Shown piece after piece: positions 57,731-64,000 of a stretch of DNA of 64,000 bases. The stretch's first letter is position 1; every line of letters begins with the position of its first letter. This DNA is from Frischella japonica (GTDB lineage: Bacteria; Pseudomonadota; Gammaproteobacteria; Enterobacterales; Orbaceae): positions 21,531-85,530 of the forward strand of contig NZ_JABURY010000020.1 of the NCBI RefSeq assembly GCF_014489845.1, read 5' to 3'. The notes under the pieces are model-generated. The model made no database searches. It was not told the origin of the DNA and was given only the letters and a program-made list of their open reading frames with translations. The position numbers were made by a program, and so were the translations under genes.

Positions 57731-58366
57731 ATGAAAATTGCGGTCATTGGTGCGAGTGGTAAATCAGGTAGTTTAATCGTTAAAGAAGCAATTGCGCGTG
57801 GGCATGATGTGACGGCGATTGTTCGTAATCCAAATTCGCATGTCGATCCTAATGCAAAAGTTCTCGTTAAAGATCTGTTCGAACTTACTTATGAAGATTT
57901 GAAACCTTTTGATGTGATTGTTGATGCATTTGCCACATGGAGTCTTGAATCACTGCCTCAACATCAAACCAGTTTAAAACATCTTACTGATATTTTAAGC
58001 GGTAAACCTAATCGTTTATTAGTTGTTGGCGGTGCGGGTAGTTTATATGTTAATCCAGAACATACTATTCGTTTAGTTGATACCCCAGAATTTCCTGATG
58101 AATTCAAACCATTAGCCAATAATATGGCTAAAGCACTAGATGAATTAAAAAAATGTCAGGATGTGAACTGGACGTATTTAAGCCCAGCCATTGAGTTTAT
58201 TGCTGATGGCGCAAGAACCGGTCGCTACAAAGCAGGTGGTGAACAGGCCTTATTCAATTCGCAAGGACAAAGCCAAATAAGCTATGCCGATTATGCCATT
58301 GCCATGATCGACGAAGCTGAAAATGCTAAGCATATCAAACAACGTTTTACAGTTGTCGCGGAATAA
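57731..58366 (+). CDS. NAD(P)-binding oxidoreductase (atypical SDR, NAD(P)H-binding)
   Basis: 211 residues. The Rossmann dinucleotide motif GASGKSGSLIVKEAI (8-22) and AIVRNPN (36-42) mark the NAD(P)H-binding, YwnB-like family; VVGGAGSLYVN and TYLSPAIEF are further conserved strands. The catalytic YxxxK of classical SDRs is absent, as usual in this group, so it may be a reductase or an NAD(P)H-sensing protein. GGAG precedes the ATG (57731). HxlR control suggests a role in dealing with reactive carbonyls or oxidants. Confidence 0.87.
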   Translation: MKIAVIGASGKSGSLIVKEAIARGHDVTAIVRNPNSHVDPNAKVLVKDLFELTYEDLKPFDVIVDAFATWSLESLPQHQTSLKHLTDILSGKPNRLLVVGGAGSLYVNPEHTIRLVDTPEFPDEFKPLANNMAKALDELKKCQDVNWTYLSPAIEFIADGARTGRYKAGGEQALFNSQGQSQISYADYAIAMIDEAENAKHIKQRFTVVAE

Positions 58367-59242
58367 TCCTTTTCGGTACTTGACTGTAGAAGTTTAAGTT
58401 TAAGTTGAATCTGAAAGCTACTTATTATGCATCGACATTCATTTTAACAAAATGGGTGTCCGATGAACAAAATACATTCTCTCGTTATCATTATTTCATG
58501 ATTATTATCAAATAAAATTCTAATATAATGATTCGTTGCTGTGATTTTGATTGTTTTAGCTTCCACCAAAAAACTTGAACGCTATCGATATTTTAAGCTC
58601 AATGGGATTAAATGTCGTTATTCTGCTAAGTTAATTGTAGCTTGTTTAAATTGGCGATCCTATTTTGACCCATCAGAGACACCTTTTTTATTATTAAAAA
58701 ATCTCCGTTAAAATGGGAGCAGATCATATAAAATAACTTTATGTAATTAGGGTAAAAGTAGAGTTACGCCTGTCTTTTGCTTGCCCTTCACTAAGCGGCA
58801 TACTATAACTAACCGAATTCGTGTATAAAGAGTCATAACTACCATTCTAATAATAAACGCGCTAAGGAATAGCAAAGCCTATGAATCTTTATCAACTGAT
58901 GTTAAAAAAGCAGTGGTTAATGTGGGAGGGAGATCAGGCATCAAGAACCTTCTCTTATCAGCCCCCAAAGTTGTAAAGACTTTTACCTATCCTACAGCAA
59001 GTCGGTCTGCCTTATCAAAGTTATTATGACAAAAATCCCGGCTAAAGTCTCGGATACGTTAAAAACCGCATTATATCAAGAACAGGTGGTATTAGTTCAG
59101 TTGCCGGTGATTAATGGCTGTCGTGAGTAAAAACCATCTTTGAAGAAACGTTACCGTTTAGATAACTTTTCAACTTGGTTTAAATTAGCCAAAGAAGAAT
59201 CATCCCAACATATTAAATAGAACGATCAGTGTTAGATAAGAT
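58367..59242 (+). pseudogene. Region of decayed coding fragments
   Basis: No intact gene. At 58523-58711 a frame without start reads LASTKKLERYRYFKLNGIKC and continues to a stop. At 58881 an ATG opens MNLYQLMLKKQWLMWEGDQA, stops after 31 codons, and other frames continue (VVLVQLPVINGCRE, then KKRYRLDNFSTWFKLAKEES) to 59219. These look like one or two genes broken by stops and frameshifts. I could not identify the families. Confidence 0.5.
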
Positions 59243-59788
59243 TTAGTCAAATATTAAAAAAGTATTAGGAACAGCATTAGTCAACCAAACACCATTATCA
59301 GCCAAGTAAAATTTAAAGCCTTGTTGATACATCTGCAGAGTATTTACTTTTAATACTACTGGTTTACCATGTCTTTCTCCTACTTTTTTAGCTGTCTTCT
59401 CATCACCAGATAAATGGACATAATGGCGACTGCCAGCGACTAATCCTTGTTTTTTAATGGAATCAATAAATCGGGTTGCAGTGCCATGATATAAAATCTC
59501 TGGTGGCATCTGTTCTATATAGCTTATCTTTACTTGTTGAGTTGAATGTCCTTGTGCTGCACGTATTTTTAGACCATCATCCGAAATCGTAAAACGTTTT
59601 TTATCATTTGTTTTAACAACTTGCTCAATCAACTTTCTGGTAAGTGGTTTTCCATGTTGATTAGCTTGCATGATTAAATTATCAATATTGATCCAACCAT
59701 CAGAATCTAATGTGATACCAATAGTTTCTGGTTGATGTCTCAAAATATAGCTTAAAAATTTACTTATTTTATCTAGTTGTTTGTTCAT
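59243..59788 (-). CDS. kptA: RNA 2'-phosphotransferase (Tpt1/KptA family)
   Basis: 181 residues from the ATG at 59788 (AAGGAA upstream); the frame is open 23 codons further but the family begins here. KptA moves the 2'-phosphate of RNA to NAD+, making ADP-ribose 1'',2''-cyclic phosphate. The N-terminal winged helix starts [17 protein letters not shown] with the catalytic R17-H18; the ADP-ribosyl-transferase-like half has [15 protein letters not shown] and an arginine in [10 protein letters not shown]. It removes the mark left by plant/fungal-type tRNA ligation, so it fits with the other RNA-repair genes in this window, though it is not in their operon. Confidence 0.93.
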   Translation of the reverse strand: MNKQLDKISKFLSYILRHQPETIGITLDSDGWINIDNLIMQANQHGKPLTRKLIEQVVKTNDKKRFTISDDGLKIRAAQGHSTQQVKISYIEQMPPEILYHGTATRFIDSIKKQGLVAGSRHYVHLSGDEKTAKKVGERHGKPVVLKVNTLQMYQQGFKFYLADNGVWLTNAVPNTFLIFD

Positions 59789-60056
59789 ATTTATTCCTTG
59801 AATAATCACCACATAGTAATGGGGGAAATCTACCATTTTTTTAAATTTGCAAATCAATCTCTATTACCAGCTTACCTTGCTTGATTTAATGATAACTAAC
59901 AGGCAGCCTACATAAAAGCCAAATTGCTCAAAGCAATCTGCCCTTAATTGTTAATTGTGAACAGCAATAGTAGTTGATTGTTGTTATACTTCAGTGCTTT
60001 ATTCAGTCAGCTGTTGAATCTGTTTCTTGGTAAAAAAGTATCTAAAAATAGCTTAA

Positions 60057-60212
60057 TCACGATTTAATCTTCTGAAACAGTTTTAAAAACTCGCTATCTT
60101 CAAATCTGGCTTTAGCCGCTTCACCTTGAGTGCCTTCAAGGCAATAATTGCTGGTGACATTCAAAGCAACCGCTAATCGTTTTAATGTGTAAATACTAGG
60201 TAATTGCTTTAA
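60057..60212 (-). pseudogene. C-terminal fragment of an XRE-family regulator
   Basis: Minus-strand frame reading LKQLPSIYTLKRLAVALNVT then SNYCLEGTQGEAAKARFEDS and ending FLKLFQKIKS-stop. This is the second half of a Cro/CI-type helix-turn-helix plus its tail. The frame is open further upstream, but the sequence there no longer fits the family, so the N-terminal half has been lost by recombination. Confidence 0.6.
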
Positions 60213-60357
60213 CGGTGACCAAATTAAAGAAACGGTGGTGGAAAATCTGCCGAGAATAACCGGTGCCGCTGAGGTTGTGAGTGTGGTATCATGAGTCTTT
60301 ACGTCACAGCGGCAGTTAGTAGAACCGGTGTAAGGGCGCCAGCCTGAATATTATCTA

Positions 60358-60501
60358 ATGCCACAAGGCACAAAACCCAACCCCAGACCACAACTGACCA
60401 TTAAAGGCAGGTGGCTGGAACAGATAGGGTTTTATGTCGGCTACCCTGTTATCATTAAGATTGAACAGGGCAAGTTGATTATTGAATTTGCAATTCATTG
60501 A
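60358..60501 (+). CDS. SymE-like toxin ORF, copy 1 (short)
   Basis: 47 residues. PRPQLTIKGRWLEQIGFYVG with the tail YPVIIKIEQGKLIIEF is the conserved core of the SymE family (SpoVT/AbrB-derived fold; E. coli SymE is an SOS-induced toxin under antisense RNA control). The ATG is at 60358; a longer N-terminus present in SymE proteins appears cut by a stop upstream. A close second copy lies at 63153-63299, and both share the DNA GCGCCAGCCTG...ATATTATCTA before the ATG. Function of such short forms is uncertain. Confidence 0.6.
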   Translation: MPQGTKPNPRPQLTIKGRWLEQIGFYVGYPVIIKIEQGKLIIEFAIH

Positions 60502-60609
60502 CTATTAGTTATATAGATAACCTATAATAATCCAATCTTTTTATGGTGTTTTCTTGTGCATAGTTGAACACATTGAAATAAAAGATTAAACATTACTGAA
60601 AATCTAGTT

Positions 60610-60894
60610 TTATTGATCTAATTTATCTGCTATGTATCTTAAAAGATAAGATAATTTTCTCAAATCTCCATTTATGATAATATCTTTCTCAATTGAATTT
60701 AATAAAAAATCATAATCTTCACTTAGTTGTCCCATATCAAATTGATTTGGTTTGTTATAAGGGTCATATAGTAAATCTGATGGAATATTCCAATAAAAAT
60801 CATCATCAAGAGATATTTTATGAATGCCGTCTTTTTTCAATTTATCAATAATTAAATTAAATATAATTTCAATCTTATTTAAATCAATACCCAT
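60610..60894 (-). CDS. Putative immunity protein of a decayed toxin module
   Basis: 94 residues. The sequence has a compact acidic domain with DDDFYWNIPSDLLYDPYNKP and ends DLRKLSYLLRYIADKLDQ; the E/YYWNIPxxLLYDPYxxP pattern recurs, as I recall, in small immunity-type proteins. The ATG is 2 bp after the stop of the toxin-tip remnant at 60897-61245, the classic toxin-immunity order. No named immunity family is claimed. Confidence 0.6.
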   Translation of the reverse strand: MGIDLNKIEIIFNLIIDKLKKDGIHKISLDDDFYWNIPSDLLYDPYNKPNQFDMGQLSEDYDFLLNSIEKDIIINGDLRKLSYLLRYIADKLDQ

Positions 60895-60896
60895 AA

Positions 60897-61245
60897 CTAA
60901 TCTTTCCCTTTTTTTATTTTATCTATATTCTTTTTAAAAGTGTTTATTTCATGTTCTAAATGTTTAATTCTACTATTTATAATATTTTGCCTAACTTTAT
61001 CATTTGGAGCATTTTTTAAAAAGTCTTTATTATCAATAAGAATAAGGATCTTTTATGTATTCCTTTAATTCAATCACATTCTTCTGATTTAAGCTGATTT
61101 TGTCAATGGATATTGTCACTTCGGTCGGTTTGATTGTCTGTCCGACTTTTACGGCGGTTGTTGTGTTCAGTTTAATCACATTTTCGGTTTGTGTTGCCAT
61201 TTTGACTACCGATGAGGCTTTGGTGATTAAACCAATATCAATCAT
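60897..61245 (-). pseudogene. Polymorphic-toxin tip remnant with shared stalk
   Basis: The first 65 residues (IDIGLITKASSVVKMATQTE through ISLNQKNVIELK) are nearly identical to residues 48-107 of the toxin at 62320-63168, after which the sequences diverge completely. The frame stops after KEYIKDPYSY; in another frame the sequence goes on IDNKDFLKNAPNDKVRQNII, SRIKHLEHEINTFKKNIDKI and KKGKD-stop, directly before the 60894 gene. It is thus a toxin tip broken by a frameshift near 61030 and truncated at its N-terminus. Confidence 0.7.
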
Positions 61246-61411
61246 TTCAGTGTAATCAAATTAGCAGATTTATCTAAGTGCGAGTTGTTTCAAGAATTGG
61301 TTTATAGAGCTAAAAAATATTTATATATAGCTTATTTTATTGACTATGATTAATCATTGTTGAGAATCCAAACCGTGTCGGAACATATCCGGACCAATAC
61401 ACTCTATAATA

Positions 61412-61633
61412 TTAGTAAAAATCTTCTCGTTTGAATTGTTTACCTGTTGATTTTAAACAATTCATCTTAAAATAATGACCATATTCAGCATCATATAAAT
61501 CAACAGCATAACCAAAAATCACTCCATCTTCTTCACTCACACCCATCACAACTCCTTTTTTACCAATATATTCTGGGTGTTCGCAATTAGGGAGAATCTC
61601 TACTTCTTCATAGAAATTAAATTGTTGTGTCAT
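61412..61633 (-). CDS. Immunity protein, Imm31-like
   Basis: 73 residues. FNFYEEVEILPNCEHPEYIG, then KKGVVMGVSEEDGVIFGYAV, DLYD and LKSTGKQFKREDFY follow the Imm31 pattern (F-Y-D/E-E-V-E...GKKGVV-G-SEEDG...LKSTGK...R-E-FY). Such proteins neutralise the toxin encoded just upstream; here that toxin survives only as a remnant (61635-61925), so this is an orphan immunity gene. Confidence 0.72.
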   Translation of the reverse strand: MTQQFNFYEEVEILPNCEHPEYIGKKGVVMGVSEEDGVIFGYAVDLYDAEYGHYFKMNCLKSTGKQFKREDFY

Positions 61634-61634
61634 A

Positions 61635-61925
61635 TTTCATCCTATTTATGAGTTATTTTGCCATCTAAAGAAACATTTAAATGCTTACCATCTCTTGATG
61701 CCCAGCCAAGCTGTTTAGCTCCTAATTTTAGTACTCTTGATTAATTTTCCAACCCCATTTTTTTATGAAAATTACCTAAACCTTTTTCAATATAGGCAGT
61801 TAAGCCGTTAAGATTCTCAAAAGCTATTGCAGCAAATTCAGGATGATATTTCGACATGTATTCACCAACGAAAAGCCGTTGTTCAAGTGCTATTGATTCA
61901 ATTTCACCGCTTTTATCTTTATTTT
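61635..61925 (-). pseudogene. Toxin C-terminal remnant upstream of the Imm31-like gene
   Basis: The frame reads NKDKSGEIESIALEQRLFVG, then EYMSKYHPEFAAIAFENLNG, then a TAA after KKMGLEN, then SRVLKLGAKQLGWASRDGKH to a stop next to the Imm31-like start. It has no own start and one in-frame stop, so it is the worn end of a large toxin. Confidence 0.6.
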
Positions 61926-61930
61926 AAACA

Positions 61931-62323
61931 CTAATTAAATAAATCATTCCAGCTTATTTCATCATATTTTTCTTTATCATAATGACTATCAAGATTTATT
62001 GTTAACCATTGGTTGTTATTTTCTAGTAGAAGTTTCGTTGGATTTATGCATCTTTCTTTTGTAATATTATCAATAGAAATTGCCCCCTCCATCTCAGCAC
62101 GATGAAAAATTGCAGGTCCACCGCCATTAAATAATATTCGTCCATCATGTTTTAAAATATTATATAGCCCATCTTTTTTAATAAAGATTTTGGGTTGTTC
62201 CCAATAATTACTTTGCCCCTCCCAGTCTAATAAATAAAAACCGTTATCTAGGCTTACTAACCAACCTTTAGCTAATATAATATTAGCTGAGTCCAAATTT
62301 AATAATCTTTTAATATCACTCAT
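61931..62323 (-). CDS. Putative immunity protein for the cysteine-protease-like toxin
   Basis: 130 residues. Acidic, soluble, no signal peptide; contains LVSLDNGFYLLDWEGQSNYW and a run of strands to SWNDLFN. Its ATG overlaps the toxin stop by 4 nt (ATGA), the arrangement expected for a toxin-immunity pair. No known immunity family was recognised; function is inferred from position. Confidence 0.65.
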   Translation of the reverse strand: MSDIKRLLNLDSANIILAKGWLVSLDNGFYLLDWEGQSNYWEQPKIFIKKDGLYNILKHDGRILFNGGGPAIFHRAEMEGAISIDNITKERCINPTKLLLENNNQWLTINLDSHYDKEKYDEISWNDLFN

Positions 62324-63168
62324 TTCAAAATCACTCCATTACCATTCATTTTAGAATATAAAAAATCTGCTCTAACTCCCATTGCCCCATTATATGGATC
62401 TCGAATCATATAATAACCGACATTATCAACTACTTTATATGAGTCTACTATTATAAAGTGTCCTTGATTACCAACGGAGACACCAATGATTGTTGATTGA
62501 TTTTTAAGACTTAACTCTTTTAGATGATTTGCTGTAACTGTTGTAATTGCTTCGTTTGATATACCATTTTTATATAATACACGACTCATTTCATCTATAT
62601 TCACCCCAGAAGGACGAATATTATCAAATTGCCTAACAATAAGATCTAAATTAACAGTATGTCCTTTATTATCACTAATAATCATTGCACAACTTGTTGG
62701 TCCACACAAATTTATTCCACCTGATACATGGGAAGTTTGATTAATATATGTTCCTTCTGGGTGATAATCGATTTTAAGTTTAGAAAATACTCTGGAGTCA
62801 GCTGCACCGCCTATAATTCGCTGTTCAGCTAAAAGGTTATCGGATCTTTTTAACTCAATCACATTCTTCTGATTTAAGCTGATTTTGTCAATGGATATTG
62901 TCACTTCCGTCGGTTTGATTGTCTGTCCGACTTTTACGGCGGTTGTTGTGTCCAGTTTAATCACATTTTCGGTTTGGGTTGCCATTTTGACTACTGATGA
63001 GGATTTAGTGATTAAACCAATATCAATCAGTGTATAGGCGATTTCACCATAACCTTTAGCTACTAATCCTGACCATTCTATCAACTCGCCACCGTGGGTC
63101 GGAGTTACCTCGTTACTCCACATTGAACGCGCGCCAGCCTGGATATTATCTAATGCCACAAGGCACAA
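62320..63168 (-). CDS. Orphan toxin module with papain/C39-like cysteine protease domain
   Basis: 282 residues, or less if the TTG at 63168 is not the start. Residues 17-107 are a stalk (SNEVTPTHGGELIEWSGLVA through NVIELK) shared with the remnant at 60897-61245. Residues 130-282 are the toxic tip: GGINLCGPTSCAM with Cys155, GNQGHFIIVDSY with His237 and MIRDPYNGAMG with Asp257, the Cys-His-Asp set of a papain/C39-type fold. There is no secretion domain or ribosome binding site, so it is probably a spare tip that can recombine onto a full-length CdiA- or Rhs-like protein. The 5' end overlaps a SymE-like ORF on the other strand. The immunity candidate follows with a 4-nt overlap. Confidence 0.7.
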   Translation of the reverse strand: MCLVALDNIQAGARSMWSNEVTPTHGGELIEWSGLVAKGYGEIAYTLIDIGLITKSSSVVKMATQTENVIKLDTTTAVKVGQTIKPTEVTISIDKISLNQKNVIELKRSDNLLAEQRIIGGAADSRVFSKLKIDYHPEGTYINQTSHVSGGINLCGPTSCAMIISDNKGHTVNLDLIVRQFDNIRPSGVNIDEMSRVLYKNGISNEAITTVTANHLKELSLKNQSTIIGVSVGNQGHFIIVDSYKVVDNVGYYMIRDPYNGAMGVRADFLYSKMNGNGVILK

Positions 63169-63299
63169 AATCCAACCCCAGATTACAACTGACGATTAAG
63201 GATAGATGGCTGGAGCAATTTGGTTTTTATGTCGACTGCCCTGTTGTCATTAAGATTGAACAGGGCAGGTTGATTGTTGAACTTGTTTTGCAAGTTTAA
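63153..63299 (+). CDS. SymE-like toxin ORF, copy 2 (short)
   Basis: 48 residues, close to copy 1: PRLQLTIKDRWLEQFGFYVD then CPVVIKIEQGRLIVEL. Two changes touch usually conserved glycines (KGR to KDR, VGYP to VDCP), so it may be non-functional. It overlaps, on the opposite strand, the first codons of the toxin reading at 62320-63168. Confidence 0.5.
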   Translation: MPQGTKSNPRLQLTIKDRWLEQFGFYVDCPVVIKIEQGRLIVELVLQV

Positions 63300-63344
63300 A
63301 CATAAATGGTTGATTTTTCCCACTACTATATGAGGATTTATCCC

Positions 63345-63725
63345 TTATTTTGAATAACGTTCTCTTAATTTATTCATATAAAATTCTATTGAATCTTTTT
63401 CACTAGGATGTGCATTGATATATGCATCGGATACTATTTGCATTAAAGTTATAAACTGATGGAGAGGCATTGGATAACCTTCACAATCACCAAAAACAAA
63501 AGTTACTCCATCAAATTCTTCGGGATTATCTAAATCTTGATCTAAAATATACTCAACTCCTTCAGAAACATTAGCACCAATACCTTTTGATGCATCATAA
63601 ATTAATTGTAAAAAATTCATTTTTTGTTCTTTACACATAACTTCCAATAAACAATATAGCTCAGCACCACCATTATCAATCAAAAGTTTTTTCGTTGTTT
63701 CCAACCATTGAAGTGTATTATTCAT
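63345..63725 (-). CDS. cdiI: CdiI-like immunity protein for a ribonuclease-type toxin
   Basis: 126 residues. The pattern VMCKEQKMNFLQLIYDASKG, then GVEYILDQDLDNPEEFDGVT, then a C-terminal helix (SDAYINAHPSEKDSIEFYMN) matches the CdiI family of ribonuclease toxin immunity proteins as I know it. The start overlaps the upstream toxin stop by 4 nt (ATGA). It should bind and block the toxin's C-terminal domain in the same cell. This is the only intact-looking toxin/immunity pair with a toxin that runs off the window. Confidence 0.78.
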   Translation of the reverse strand: MNNTLQWLETTKKLLIDNGGAELYCLLEVMCKEQKMNFLQLIYDASKGIGANVSEGVEYILDQDLDNPEEFDGVTFVFGDCEGYPMPLHQFITLMQIVSDAYINAHPSEKDSIEFYMNKLRERYSK

Positions 63726-64000
63726 TTATTATTCCTTTTAGGCATCGTAATGAATGAATTGCTGATTTTACCAGATTTAGCATCGCGCGTAACTCTAAAC
63801 CAATAACCATCAATGTTAACGTCATGCACAAAACTTGCTGGATCAGATGTAAAATGACTTTCAGCTTGTTTTGCAGCCCGATTAGACATATCAGCAACTT
63901 TAGTATCAGATAAAATATTAGGGTCATAAGTCGTTTTTGTTTGAGTTTTTTTAAACCCATCAGTTGTACCTGCATTTGGTCCATTTGCGACCTTCTTTGG
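63722..64000 (-). CDS. cdiA: C-terminal toxin domain of a CdiA-like protein (cut by window edge)
   Basis: The last 92 codons are visible; the gene continues past the right edge of the window. In frame from base 64000 the sequence reads NGPNAGTTDGFKKTQTKTTY, DPNILSDTKVADMSNRAAKQ, then INIDGYWFRVTRDAKSGKIS and ITMPKRNNK-stop. The LSD-x-x-x-A...A-x-x-A helix followed by two strands with IDGYWFRV resembles ribonuclease tips of the BECR (barnase/EndoU/colicin E5) group; that fold assignment is tentative. The stop overlaps the cdiI start. The full protein is presumably a large two-partner-secreted exoprotein. Confidence 0.68.
   Translation of the reverse strand, partial: PKKVANGPNAGTTDGFKKTQTKTTYDPNILSDTKVADMSNRAAKQAESHFTSDPASFVHDVNIDGYWFRVTRDAKSGKISNSFITMPKRNNK

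Noticed and set aside
63718..63984. Minus-strand open frame of 88 leucine-rich residues at the right edge
   Set aside because: Composition is non-native; the overlapping frame from base 64000 to 63722 gives a sensible toxin C-terminus that overlaps cdiI by 4 nt.
1..64000. tRNA or rRNA genes, and integration sites beside them
   Set aside because: I looked for T-loop-like GGTTCGAATCC or GTTCAAATC patterns with acceptor stems and found none that fold; no att-type direct repeats were found flanking the defence genes.

Overview
The window is an AT-rich stretch of a gammaproteobacterial chromosome. The gene set suggests a host-associated member of the Orbaceae (Gilliamella-like): PTS sugar systems with CRP and local repressor sites, the DUF2339/DUF3999 pair, many restriction and toxin/immunity genes, and many decayed genes. 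The assignment rests on gene content and base composition only. No rRNA, tRNA or CRISPR array was seen.

Layout. 0-5.7 kb: the end of an unknown gene, a leftward short-chain dehydrogenase / acyl-CoA-synthetase-like pair, an orphan 165-residue gene and gene-poor DNA. 5.7-9.9 kb: a DUF2339 polytopic membrane protein and a DUF3999 secreted, membrane-anchored partner. 10.4-18.8 kb: a type I restriction operon (hsdR, hsdM, hsdS) with an unrecognised fourth gene that carries a nuclease-like D-x-D...Q-x-K pattern. 18.9-20.3 kb: a frameshifted rtcB RNA ligase gene. 20.9-22.8 kb: an NgoPII-like type II restriction-modification pair. 22.9-24.9 kb: an amber-interrupted gene and a SRPBCC/MarR operon with twin palindromic operators.

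25-36 kb is sugar metabolism. An alpha-glucoside PTS permease and a GH4 6-phospho-alpha-glucosidase diverge from a GntR regulator across two matching 20-bp elements and a consensus CRP site. A second cluster has a RpiR/SIS regulator, a polyol-type MFS permease, a TIM-barrel epimerase and a ribokinase-like kinase, probably a pathway for an unidentified sugar or polyol. An IS3-family remnant follows. 37.1-40 kb is an ABC three-component (ABC-3C) conflict system: a DUF2326 ATPase, a small middle component and a restriction-endonuclease-like effector split by a frameshift. 40.6-44.2 kb is an EmrAB-type efflux pump with an AraC regulator.

44.2-48.3 kb is the most interesting region: two different nucleotidyltransferases of the GSR...D-x-D type, a Rnl-type RNA ligase and an HD-domain/P-loop polynucleotide-kinase-like fusion. 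With rtcB at 19-20 kb and an RNA 2'-phosphotransferase (kptA) at 59.5 kb, the window holds most of an RNA break-repair toolkit. Two decayed copies of the second nucleotidyltransferase lie at 29.5-30.2 and 48.5-49.1 kb.

49.2-53.5 kb is the trehalose locus treC-treB-treR with a GGGAACGTTCCC operator and a consensus CRP site. 53.7-57.1 kb holds two paralogous exported proteins, a frameshifted SseB-like gene and a 212-bp tandem-repeat array. 57.2-58.4 kb is a HxlR-type regulator divergent from a NAD(P)-binding oxidoreductase. From 60 kb to the right edge runs an array of contact-dependent-inhibition-type modules: a toxin C-terminus with CdiI-like immunity, a cysteine-protease-like toxin with its partner, two decayed toxin tips with immunity genes (one Imm31-like), and two SymE-like ORFs. 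At least five genes (rtcB, ABC-3C effector, sseB-like, the second exported paralogue, one toxin tip) are broken by apparent single-site frameshifts, so assembly error must be separated from real decay.
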